A stretch of 13,619 bases of DNA, taken from positions 1 to 13,619 of the forward strand of contig CAZHNG010000181.1 in assembly GCA_964533785.1 (NCBI GenBank), given 5' to 3'. The first letter of the stretch is position 1. Every line of letters begins with the position of its first letter. This stretch comes from JANQRV01 sp964533785. GTDB lineage: Bacteria > Bacteroidota > Bacteroidia > Chitinophagales > Saprospiraceae. The notes below the pieces were generated by a model. That model was not told where the DNA came from. It ran no database searches and worked only from the letters and a program-made list of their open reading frames with translations. Position numbers and translations under genes: made by a program. Shown one piece after another: positions 1 to 5,749 of the stretch.

Positions 1-66
1 ACCTGCCCAGACCCTACGGGCCCTACGTGGCGGCCCTACGTGGACGGCTATGGCCAGCCCCAGGCG
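1..66. repeat. GC-rich dispersed palindromic repeat, left copy (truncated by window edge)
   Basis: Bases 1-43 are identical to the reverse complement of part of the repeat at 13521-13610. Bases 44-52 match with one substitution after skipping one 13-bp unit. The core is a tandem of 13-bp units of the type CGGCCCTACGTGG, two here and three in the right copy. The outer arm beyond about position 52 no longer matches well, so this copy is decayed on the inside and cut by the window on the outside. It ends just before the stop codon of the hydrolase gene at 84, so it could act as a 3' hairpin for that transcript. Confidence 0.85.
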
Positions 67-83
67 TTCATACTCCATATACC

Positions 84-1775
84 TCAATACCCAATAGCCT
101 GCCCATCCTTTCTCGATTCCGACGCACCGTAGTAGACCTTATTCGCTGCATCGTACATGATGGCCTGGTAACCGCCGTAGGAGCCCCTGGCAAAAGTAAC
201 TTTATGCCCCATACTCATCAATTTGCGGATGACGTTGTAGTCGAATCCACTTTCCAGATAAATTTCTCCTCTTTCTTTCGCGCGTTCTCCGGTAGGAGCC
301 GAACCGCCACGGTGGCCGACCCTGGGCGCATCACCCGCTTCCTGGATATTCATCCCAAAATCAATAACGTTCATAATGATCTCCGTATGTCCCATAGGTT
401 GAAAATCACCGCCCATTACGCCGAAACTCATAAAAGGCTGGCCGTTTTTCGTCACAAAACAAGGAATGATGGTGTGGAATGGTCGTTTTCCAGGCTCATA
501 GACGTTGGCATGGTCTTCGTTCAAAGAAAATAATTCGCCCCGGTCCTGTAACATGAACCCAAGTCCGGGAGGCACCATACCAGAACCCATTCCCCGGTAA
601 TTGCTTTGGATAAAAGAGACCATATTGCCTTCTTTATCGGCAACGGTAAGATAAATCGTCTCGCCTTCGCTGATGGTACCCGCTTCGAAGCGGCCGGCGT
701 AGTTATCATTGATCAGTTCCCGGCGTTCGTCGGCGTAGGACTTCGAGATCAGTTGCTCGACGGGCACCTTGGCAAAATCCATGTCGGCATAATACTTAGC
801 CCGGTCTTCAAAAGCGAGTTTTTTGGCTTCCGTGAAATAATGAAGGTGTTCGGCACTGCCAAAGCCCATGGCTTTAAAATCATAAGCTTCCAGAATATTA
901 AGCATCTGCAGGGCCGCAATACCTTGTCCATTGGGGGGCAATTCCCACACATCGTAGCCGCGGTAATTGGTGGATACCGGCTCTACCCATTCTGATTGAT
1001 GGTTGGCCAGGTCTTCGTAAGTCAGGAATCCCCCTTGTGATTGGATAAATTCTGCTATCGTTTTGGCAATATCTCCTTTGTAAAAAGCGTCGCGTCCACC
1101 CTCCGCAATTTTTTGTAAGGTGTTGGCTAAGCGGGGGTTTTTAAATATTTCTCCTTTTTGGGGAACCTTGCCGTTCATGGTATAGGTCTCTTCGACATTT
1201 GGAAATTGTCTGGACAGCCTGGGCACGGACCCATTCAGATAATAAGCGATCAATTCACTCACCGGGAATCCTTCGTTGGCGTACTGAATGGCTGGTGCCA
1301 ATACTTCTTTCATCGGGAGCTTTCCGAATTTACCGTGCAGTTCGAACCAGCCGTCTACGCAGCCGGGCACACTAACCGGAAGCGGTCCGTAAGAAGGGAT
1401 TTCTTCCATTCCTTTTTCTTTGAAATAATCGAGGGTCAGGTTTTTAGGCGAGCGGCCGCTGGCATTCAGTCCGTACAATTGTTGGGTTTTGGCATCCCAA
1501 ACGATGGCGAATAGGTCACCGCCGATCCCGCAGCCGGTAGGTTCCATCAAGCCCAGGGTAGCGTTGGCTGCTATGGCTGCATCGATAGCCGTACCGCCCT
1601 TCTTCAAAATATCGATGGCTACCAGCGACGCCAAGGGTTGCGAAGTACAAGCCATACCGTTCTGGGCGATCACTTCGGAACGGGTGGCGAAGGGATGGCC
1701 GGTGATGCGGTCCTGGGCTTGGGAGGTTAGGGTAAGAAGGAGGAATAGTAATGGTATATGGAATTGGATTTTCAT
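84..1775 (-). CDS. ggt: Gamma-glutamyltransferase-family hydrolase (YwrD-like), exported
   Basis: 563-residue Ntn-hydrolase of the gamma-glutamyltranspeptidase family, which matures by autocleavage and hydrolyses or transfers gamma-glutamyl groups (glutathione and related amides). I chose the Met at 1775 because it begins a clean signal peptide (MKIQFHIPLLFLLLTLTSQAQ); an upstream in-frame Met at 1859 would bury it behind 28 implausible residues. Visible motifs: substrate-side Arg in NASGRSP (104-110), PVSVPGCVDGW near 133-143, the cleavage/nucleophile Thr373 in GETIYLTVADKEGNMVSF, then RPFHTIIP and the glycine pair in GVMGG in the small subunit. Predicted subunits are about 372 and 191 residues, normal for the family. 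The nucleophile block reads TIYLT instead of TTHYS as in E. coli GGT, which resembles the YwrD/acylase-like branch, so the true substrate may differ from glutathione. Probably periplasmic and monocistronic. A TACATTTA box lies about 50 nt upstream of the start. Confidence 0.92.
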   Translation of the reverse strand: MKIQFHIPLLFLLLTLTSQAQDRITGHPFATRSEVIAQNGMACTSQPLASLVAIDILKKGGTAIDAAIAANATLGLMEPTGCGIGGDLFAIVWDAKTQQLYGLNASGRSPKNLTLDYFKEKGMEEIPSYGPLPVSVPGCVDGWFELHGKFGKLPMKEVLAPAIQYANEGFPVSELIAYYLNGSVPRLSRQFPNVEETYTMNGKVPQKGEIFKNPRLANTLQKIAEGGRDAFYKGDIAKTIAEFIQSQGGFLTYEDLANHQSEWVEPVSTNYRGYDVWELPPNGQGIAALQMLNILEAYDFKAMGFGSAEHLHYFTEAKKLAFEDRAKYYADMDFAKVPVEQLISKSYADERRELINDNYAGRFEAGTISEGETIYLTVADKEGNMVSFIQSNYRGMGSGMVPPGLGFMLQDRGELFSLNEDHANVYEPGKRPFHTIIPCFVTKNGQPFMSFGVMGGDFQPMGHTEIIMNVIDFGMNIQEAGDAPRVGHRGGSAPTGERAKERGEIYLESGFDYNVIRKLMSMGHKVTFARGSYGGYQAIMYDAANKVYYGASESRKDGQAIGY

Positions 1776-2379
1776 AGTGTTAATCAATAGGTTTGAATGA
1801 ATAATAAATTTTGGTGGGTAGTAAATGTAGTGAAAAAATGAAAAATGGGAAGGTGCCACCTATATCATAAGTGTTACGTAATTTGAAAATCAATTATTGA
1901 AAAGGATGGGTGTGCCCAAACGGAGTTTGGCGAGTTTTCTGCATCGAGACTGAGTCTCTCGCGAGCAGGTTTTTTGAAACATAGTGCATAGAGATTTATT
2001 GTGTGGTAAAATCCTATACGGAAGTGGTGATAAGGATCTATTTGATTGCTCCGCAAACCCGAGTGGAGGAGAGAGGTATTTAGCGACAAGTTTATATTTG
2101 GAAACAGAGCACTAAGCCTTTCGAGACATCCTCTACTTACGCTACGTTGTTTAGCGAGTTTTAAGGAGGATGGTTGTAGTGCCGGGCACAGAAAGTAAGT
2201 ATTAACCTGACATTTTCTGGTCAGAGACCGATTGATATTGTATCGAAGTCTGGAGACTTCGACAATCGTAAGTAAGTAAGGCGCTTACTTGAAGTAAGTG
2301 CCTTACTTACTGGCGCTGCGTTGTTTAGCGGTTTTAAAGGGAATCCTTGAACTATCCTTATTAATTATGATAAAAAAAT
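1776..2379. other. Intergenic region without a supported gene, rich in hairpins and duplicated motifs
   Basis: No convincing coding sequence was found here; a 71-codon open frame at 1874-2089 on the minus strand looks non-coding. The region holds a small palindrome GAGAC-TGA-GTCTC (1946-1958), a hairpin CGAAGTC-TGGA-GACTTCG (2244-2261) and the long palindrome at 2272-2310. A degenerate direct repeat is built around ACGTTGTTTAGCGAGTTTTAA (about 2142-2163) and TGCGTTGTTTAGCGGTTTTAA (about 2317-2337). This pattern suggests accumulated repeat debris, not a regulatory region of one gene. Confidence 0.6.
2272..2310. repeat. 39-bp near-perfect palindrome
   Basis: Two 19-nt arms, beginning GTAAGTAAGGCG and ending GCCTTACTTAC, pair around a single central G. 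The only deviation is one G.T pair. It is preceded by extra GTAA units (2268-2275). It could form a cruciform or an RNA hairpin. There is no adjacent T-run and no nearby gene end, so a terminator role is not supported. Confidence 0.75.
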
Positions 2380-2610
2380 CTAATGGTCAAGAAATGTTGC
2401 AATTAAGTAAGCATAGGCGTGTTGGGGATTTGAAGCGGTAGCCTCCAAGGATTCAATAATGGCAGGGTTCACAAGCTCAGGATGGTTCGTCAAATAGTTC
2501 AGGTAGGTTTTCAGTTGGTTTTTGGTCAAGGTTGTTGCCTGATCGGCTACCAATGACAGGGCTTTAGGATGGGCCAGACGCAGTTTGTTCAGTAACAGGG
2601 TAGTAGAGTT
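2380..2610 (-). pseudogene. Orphan 3' gene fragment of unknown family, no start codon
   Basis: The minus-strand frame ending at the TAG at 2380-2382 encodes about 76 residues that read as a normal soluble protein C-terminus, for example LRLAHPKALSLVADQ, LTKNQLKTYLNYLTNHPEL and AIIESLEATASNPQHAYAYL. Its composition is amphipathic and helix-rich. The frame stays open back to an in-frame stop at 2701-2703 but contains no ATG, and the stretch before about 2610 becomes AT-rich and low in protein-like content. The simplest reading is the surviving tail of a gene whose 5' part was deleted. I do not recognise the family. The alternative is a chance open frame, but the residue composition argues mildly against that. 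It lies next to another truncated gene, which fits a local decay zone. Confidence 0.4.
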
Positions 2611-2856
2611 CAGTAAACTGAATGAATAGCAGAGAGAAGAATAAAAAATTATAATACAAATATTGGTACATATCGGGAATTTATGAAATGGGGTATATGC
2701 TTATTAATCAACCTGTTTGCTGCAATTACCGTGCTTTACAGCAATTTCTTATGTGTAACGTACGTAGGTTGCCGCCAAAACACAAAAGCTCAAAATCCTC
2801 ACAAAAAAGATTGGTGCAATTTTGTGTTTTTGCCTGCCCGTGACCACAACAGCCCC

Positions 2857-3787
2857 TCAATTTTTTACGCCTTTTTGCAATTCGATTAAATCCCAATACT
2901 CCTCCAGGTATTTTTCGTAGACCACTCTTGGATTTACCTGGTGTTTGCGGTAAATAACAGCCGCCAGTCCTACGGCCGCTCCCATCTGTCCGGTCGTGCG
3001 CATTACCCTGGGGCCGCCCAATCCTACGTGCGAACAACTAAAGCAACGGCCTGCCATAAAAAGGTTACTGATATTGCGGGAATACAAGCTGCGGTAAGGA
3101 ATGTAGTACCGATCTGTTTCGTAAAATAAGGCTTTCGACAAAAAATCAGGCTTCGAATCATCCTGAAGATTCTGCTGGAAATGCACATCGATCTCCCTGG
3201 TTTCCACTACCACCGAGTCGGGAAATTCAGCATCCTCCACCACGTCTTTGAACGTAAAAATGTGGTTTCCCATCAACCTTCTGGACTCTCGTTTGCCAAG
3301 CAAATAAGAAACCCAGCGCAGTTGATAATGACTGTTGTCCGGGTTCTGTTTGGCATTGGAGAAAGAGCCGAAAATGGCCCGTAGTAAATGATCTCTGATC
3401 TCTTCTCCGTCTTCAATTTGGTGGAGATCATTTCTGGAGAATTCCCAGTACCATTCGCCGGCCGTTGCCTGGTGATCTCTTGCCACTTCCACTGCCCATG
3501 GGACACTGGGAAAATTTTGGGGACGGTCCGCTATTTCGGTGAGCCATAGAATGAAACTAGACTTTTGACGCTAGACTCTAGAAGTTAGACTAAAGATTCT
3601 AACTAATTGACAATCAACGGAAATTTTATTTATTCTGAAAAATTGGTATCCATTGAATATCAGCGTTTTGTTGTCTAAAATCTAGCGTCTAGCGTCAAAA
3701 GTCCAAAATGGAAGAGCCCATGACAAAATTGTCGGGTTCTTCCGGGCTCCATAGTTCTCCCCATTCGTCCCATGCTTCACCATAAAA
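2857..3787 (-). pseudogene. FAD-dependent oxidoreductase remnant (FAD_oxidored type), 5'-truncated and interrupted by a MITE
   Basis: The C-terminal part of a family that carries an N-terminal FAD fold is present, but the FAD-binding GxGxxG region is missing. Reading on the minus strand, 3787 to about 3704 encodes YGEAWDEWGELWSPEEPD, then FVMGSSIL. The frame then runs into a 144-bp inverted-repeat element. After it, the product resumes with ILWLTEIADRPQNFPSVPW, then GEWYWEFSRND, EEIRDHLLRAIFGSF, GKRESRRLMG and the FAD-contacting C-terminal block AGRCFSCSHVGLGGPRVMRT to about 2950. Joined across the insertion it reads MGSSILWLTEIADRPQNFPSVPWA, a smooth match in style to this family. Upstream of 3787 the frame meets a stop at 3788-3790, and there is no N-terminal half. 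A GTG at 3490-3492 could open a 211-codon frame, but it would start mid-domain. The function is lost. Confidence 0.85.
3560..3703. mobile_element. 144-bp MITE-like element with GACGCTA-containing terminal inverted repeats
   Basis: The left terminus (3560-3582, starting GACTTTTGACGCTAGAC) and the reverse complement of the right terminus (3681-3703) are 23 bp long and differ at one position. Weaker pairing (CTAGA, TTAGAC) continues inward to about 37 bp. The interior is AT-rich and has no coding capacity. It splits the FAD-oxidoreductase remnant. The flanks, read on the minus strand, are TCCATTTTG and TTCATTCTA, matching at 6 of 9 positions, which could be an eroded 9-bp target duplication. Its termini carry the same heptamer found in tandem at other intergenic sites of this window. 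Confidence 0.75.
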
Positions 3788-3872
3788 TCAAAATAAACGA
3801 CAAGTCAATATTCAAAAGAAGATAACCCCATAGAAATCCTTCTAATTCTTTATGAAAAAATAAATATTCTAT

Positions 3873-3880
3873 TAACTTTA
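3873..3880 (+). promoter_or_regulatory. Candidate Bacteroidota -7 box for the TRL-like lipoprotein gene
   Basis: TAACTTTA differs from the Bacteroidota -7 consensus TAnnTTTG only at the last base and sits 29 nt before the ATG at 3910, in an AT-rich leader. No clear -33 TTTG was seen, so the call is tentative. Confidence 0.3.
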
Positions 3881-3909
3881 GCCATCTTGTTGAACTAAAC
3901 CAAAATTTT

Positions 3910-4218
3910 ATGAAAAACATCTTTTTACTATTGACCCTGACTTTTGCGTTAAGTAGTTGTTCTTTTGTTGCTGCCCCCGTTGTGGGCGGGATATACACGG
4001 ATGTGAAAGCGCCTTTAGCTGCAACGTCTAATCCCGTTGCCTCAAAAGTAGGTACTGCCGAAGCAACTTCTATTTTGGGAATCGTTGCTACGGGAGATGC
4101 CAGCATTCAGGCGGCTGCCCAAAAGGCGGGAATCACCAGAATCTCTCACGTAGACTATCAGGCTTATAGTATTTTGGGCATCTTTGCGAAGTTTACCGTA
4201 TACGTATACGGCGAGTAA
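3910..4218 (+). CDS. TRL-like family lipoprotein
   Basis: Small lipoprotein of 102 residues. The N-terminus is a lipoprotein signal peptide with lipobox LSSC (MKNIFLLLTLTFALSSC), so Cys17 would be acylated and the protein anchored in an envelope membrane. The mature part has the layout of the TRL-like family: GGIYTDVKAPLAATSN, then KVGTAEATSILGIVATGDAS, then AAQKAGITRISHVDYQAYSILGI. The SxxGIxxxGDAS and I..VD pieces are the recognisable core. The molecular role of the family is unknown; members are small envelope proteins often linked to stress or variable loci. It stands alone between the oxidoreductase remnant and a hairpin terminator, with its own likely promoter. The last codons contain a 16-bp perfect palindrome (4196-4211), which could be a consequence of the V-Y-V-Y-G codons. 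Confidence 0.85.
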   Translation: MKNIFLLLTLTFALSSCSFVAAPVVGGIYTDVKAPLAATSNPVASKVGTAEATSILGIVATGDASIQAAAQKAGITRISHVDYQAYSILGIFAKFTVYVYGE

Positions 4219-4240
4219 GATCCAAAATTAATTACGCAGT

Positions 4241-4282
4241 AAAAAAGTCTCCTTACCTGATCTTTGGGAAGGAGACTTTGAT
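4241..4282. terminator. Intrinsic terminator-like hairpin after the TRL-like gene
   Basis: Arms AAAGTCTCCTT (4244-4254) and AAGGAGACTTT (4269-4279) form a perfect 11-bp stem with a 14-nt loop, 25 nt after the stop codon at 4218. The U-tract on the plus strand is short (TTT). On the minus strand the stem runs into six T, so it could act in both directions, though no minus-strand gene feeds into it. Confidence 0.7.
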
Positions 4283-4300
4283 CATTTTAAAGGAACGGTG

Positions 4301-4843
4301 ATGCGATTGTGGATTAAATTGCTTTTTATATTGGTGGTGGTGTTACTTGTGTTTTTTGTCTTTGTTTTTGATCCTTTTACATCTGATCATGATAAAGAAG
4401 CCAAATTATCGATCAGCCTTTCGTTGTGCCTAAAACCGGAAGATGCTTTTGTGAGCTTACCAATGACCAATCCAGCCCGCCAACGGTACATGCAAAACCA
4501 TTGGTTGGATACCACCCTTCAATTTTACAATAAAACGCTGATTTTGGACCAAGTGGACACTCTGCACTTGTCGGTAATCAACGGCCTTGCCAGGCGTAAT
4601 GCTGTTCAGAGAATCGCTCTTCAAAGTGATACCGTATTACAACGGGAAACCATCCACCAGTCTATCTACAACTGTGATCTATTCTTGTCAAAAGTGAACG
4701 GGAGATGGATGGTCCGCTACTTACTATCTGAGCCTCCTTCTCCAGGCTTATATTTGATCGACGTACCGCAAGACGATAGTAGTAAAGCCTGGAATAGCTA
4801 TCAAAAGAGAACGGTACTCGATAAGGTTGATAAATGTTTGTAA
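4301..4843 (+). CDS. Hypothetical membrane-anchored protein
   Basis: 180 residues of unrecognised family. The ATG at 4301 is preferred over the GTG directly before it (4298); an AAAGGA at 4289-4294 is placed correctly for either. Residues 5-24 form a single very hydrophobic helix (IKLLFILVVVLLVFFVFVFD) with a basic residue in front, so the protein is probably an N-terminal signal anchor with the rest in the periplasm. The soluble part is about 155 residues. It contains a segment rich in T/L/Q (DTTLQFYNKTLILDQVDTLHL), KVNGRWMVRYLLSEPPSPGLYL, and an acidic/basic C-terminus. Cys residues occur near 42, in YNCD and at the second-last position, so a disulfide is possible. It starts about 20 nt after the upstream hairpin, so it may depend on readthrough or a promoter overlapping that hairpin. 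I assign no function. Confidence 0.7.
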   Translation: MRLWIKLLFILVVVLLVFFVFVFDPFTSDHDKEAKLSISLSLCLKPEDAFVSLPMTNPARQRYMQNHWLDTTLQFYNKTLILDQVDTLHLSVINGLARRNAVQRIALQSDTVLQRETIHQSIYNCDLFLSKVNGRWMVRYLLSEPPSPGLYLIDVPQDDSSKAWNSYQKRTVLDKVDKCL

Positions 4844-4865
4844 GTAAGTGAGACGCCAGATTTAA

Positions 4866-4882
4866 GACGCTAGACGCTAGAC
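4866..4882 (+). repeat. GACGCTA heptamer pair
   Basis: Two tandem GACGCTA units followed by GAC, 22 nt after the end of the preceding gene, with a degenerate unit (GAGACGCCAGA) just upstream at about 4850. It belongs to the heptamer family also present at 3560-3703, 9624-9660, 11189-11205 and 11431-11445. Confidence 0.8.
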
Positions 4883-4947
4883 TGTTTGGGGTTGAAAGTG
4901 AGGGATTTGTGTGTGGACTATCAGTGATCCAAATATGCTCGATTAAT

Positions 4948-5111
4948 TAAGTGGGTGGACATATTTAAATTACATATTAAATTGAGCGACTTTTCGACAT
5001 ATCCTGCGTTAAAAATACTCGCCGTAGCTAGGCTATGCCTGCGTTTTTTGCCTTGGCTATGCCGAAAATTCATCTCAATTTAATGGTAACCCAAATATGT
5101 CCACCCACTTA
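4948..5111. mobile_element. 164-bp MITE-like element with ~38-bp terminal inverted repeats
   Basis: The left terminus (4948-4986) begins TAAGTGGGTGGACATATTT. The right terminus (5074-5111) is its inverse, with 19 matching outer bases, then a 3-base difference and one indel, then ATTAAATTGAG again matching. The 87-bp interior contains CGCCGTAGCTAGGCTATGCC and has no gene. The style is that of a non-autonomous derivative of an insertion sequence. Flanks are TTAA-rich (ATTAATTAA on the left, CTTAAG on the right), so a short TTAA-like target duplication is possible but ambiguous. It is unrelated in sequence to the element at 3560-3703. Its right end is only 31 bp from the next gene start. Confidence 0.85.
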
Positions 5112-5142
5112 CTTAAGTTTTATTGTAAAACTAATATTCAGT

Positions 5143-5706
5143 ATGATGGAAATTTTGGAGAAAATATTATCCCAAAACTCTTTTTGGGGGCTGCCTGGTT
5201 GTTTATTGTTGATTTTATTCGCTGTTCAGGGTTTACCTGCCCAGTCCTCCACCAAATATTTGCAGCGTTTACCACAAGCTACGGGTACCTTATATTTTGT
5301 GAATCCGCTTCCCTTTAAGGGGGCCAATTCCAAAGCAGACCTGGAAACAGATTTTACTTTTCTAAGTACCGAAAATCAGGATACCGTTCAGGTAGCGCTT
5401 AATTTTTCGGTGCTTAATAAAAAAGAGGCTATCGAAATTGACTGGATCAAGATCAATAATTCAATGGATCATTGGGAAAATAGCAAACTCTTATTCTTGC
5501 AAAAAGAAAAAAAGCACTGGCATACAAGGTATACGACATCCATTAAGTTATCGGCGTTCTTGAACTGGTTTTTTAGTATGGAAAATCAGGCAACCATTAG
5601 GCTCAAGACAGCGGATGGAGAGGTATTGGTATTTGAAATGACTAAAAAAGGAAGGAAGGCGGTTGAAGTGATCCGGCCTATTTTGGAGGCGGAGGTGGAC
5701 TTTTAG
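5143..5706 (+). CDS. Hypothetical secreted protein
   Basis: 187 residues from the ATG at 5143 (a second Met follows immediately at 5146). An in-frame ATG at 5035 exists but lies inside the MITE-like element and would place 36 odd residues before the signal peptide, so it is rejected. Residues about 1-34 form a signal peptide (WGLPGCLLLILFAVQGLPAQ) with a typical Bacteroidota AQ cleavage site. The mature part has beta-strand style segments: GTLYFVNPLPFKG, DLETDFTFLSTENQ, TVQVALNFSVLNKKEAIEID, then WHTRYTTSIKLSAFLNWFFS and QATIRLKTADGEVLVFEMTK. It is probably a periplasmic beta-rich protein of unrecognised family. Its promoter must lie in the 31-bp gap or within the adjacent element. It ends at the palindrome that separates it from the convergent GH32 gene. 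Confidence 0.7.
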   Translation: MMEILEKILSQNSFWGLPGCLLLILFAVQGLPAQSSTKYLQRLPQATGTLYFVNPLPFKGANSKADLETDFTFLSTENQDTVQVALNFSVLNKKEAIEIDWIKINNSMDHWENSKLLFLQKEKKHWHTRYTTSIKLSAFLNWFFSMENQATIRLKTADGEVLVFEMTKKGRKAVEVIRPILEAEVDF

Positions 5707-5709
5707 GTT

Positions 5710-5743
5710 AGACCTACGAGGTTTTCGAAAACCTCGTAGGTCT
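5710..5743. terminator. 34-bp perfect palindrome, likely bidirectional terminator
   Basis: The sequence from AGACCTACGAGGTTTT to its exact complement meets at a central CG (positions 5726-5727), with no mismatch over 34 bp. It lies between two convergent genes ending at 5706 and 5750. In RNA, a long stem with an A/U-rich top would form on either strand. There is no clear run of U after it, so it may work as an RNA-stabilising 3' hairpin as well as a terminator. Palindromes of this AGACCTACnAGG type are, to my knowledge, repeated in many Bacteroidota genomes. Confidence 0.75.
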
Positions 5744-5749
5744 GTCTAA

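Noticed and set aside
1874..2089. 71-codon minus-strand open frame
   Set aside because: Its composition is unlike a protein, it overlaps repeat-like hairpins (GAGACTGAGTCTC), and it has no recognisable start context.
2777..2830. Hairpin AAAACACAAAA / TTTTGTGTTTT as terminator of the oxidoreductase remnant
   Set aside because: The stem is almost all A/T with a 32-nt loop, so it would be weak; the gene is non-functional anyway.
3490..3492. GTG start giving a functional 211-residue protein from the oxidoreductase remnant
   Set aside because: It starts in the middle of a domain whose homologous sequence continues upstream in frame (QNFPSVPWAVEVAR), and the FAD-binding half is missing.
3273..3506. 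Minus-strand open frame starting ATGTCCCATGGG
   Set aside because: It is out of frame with the clear FAD-oxidoreductase homology covering the same bases and has no protein-like features of its own.
4196..4211. 16-bp perfect palindrome CCGTATACGTATACGG inside the end of the TRL-like gene as an operator
   Set aside because: It encodes the plausible V-Y-V-Y-G C-terminus, so alternating Tyr/Val codons can create it by chance, and its position inside a coding 3' end is unusual for an operator.
5035..5142. Upstream ATG extension of the secreted hypothetical gene
   Set aside because: The extension lies mostly inside the MITE-like element and would put 36 residues before an otherwise complete signal peptide.
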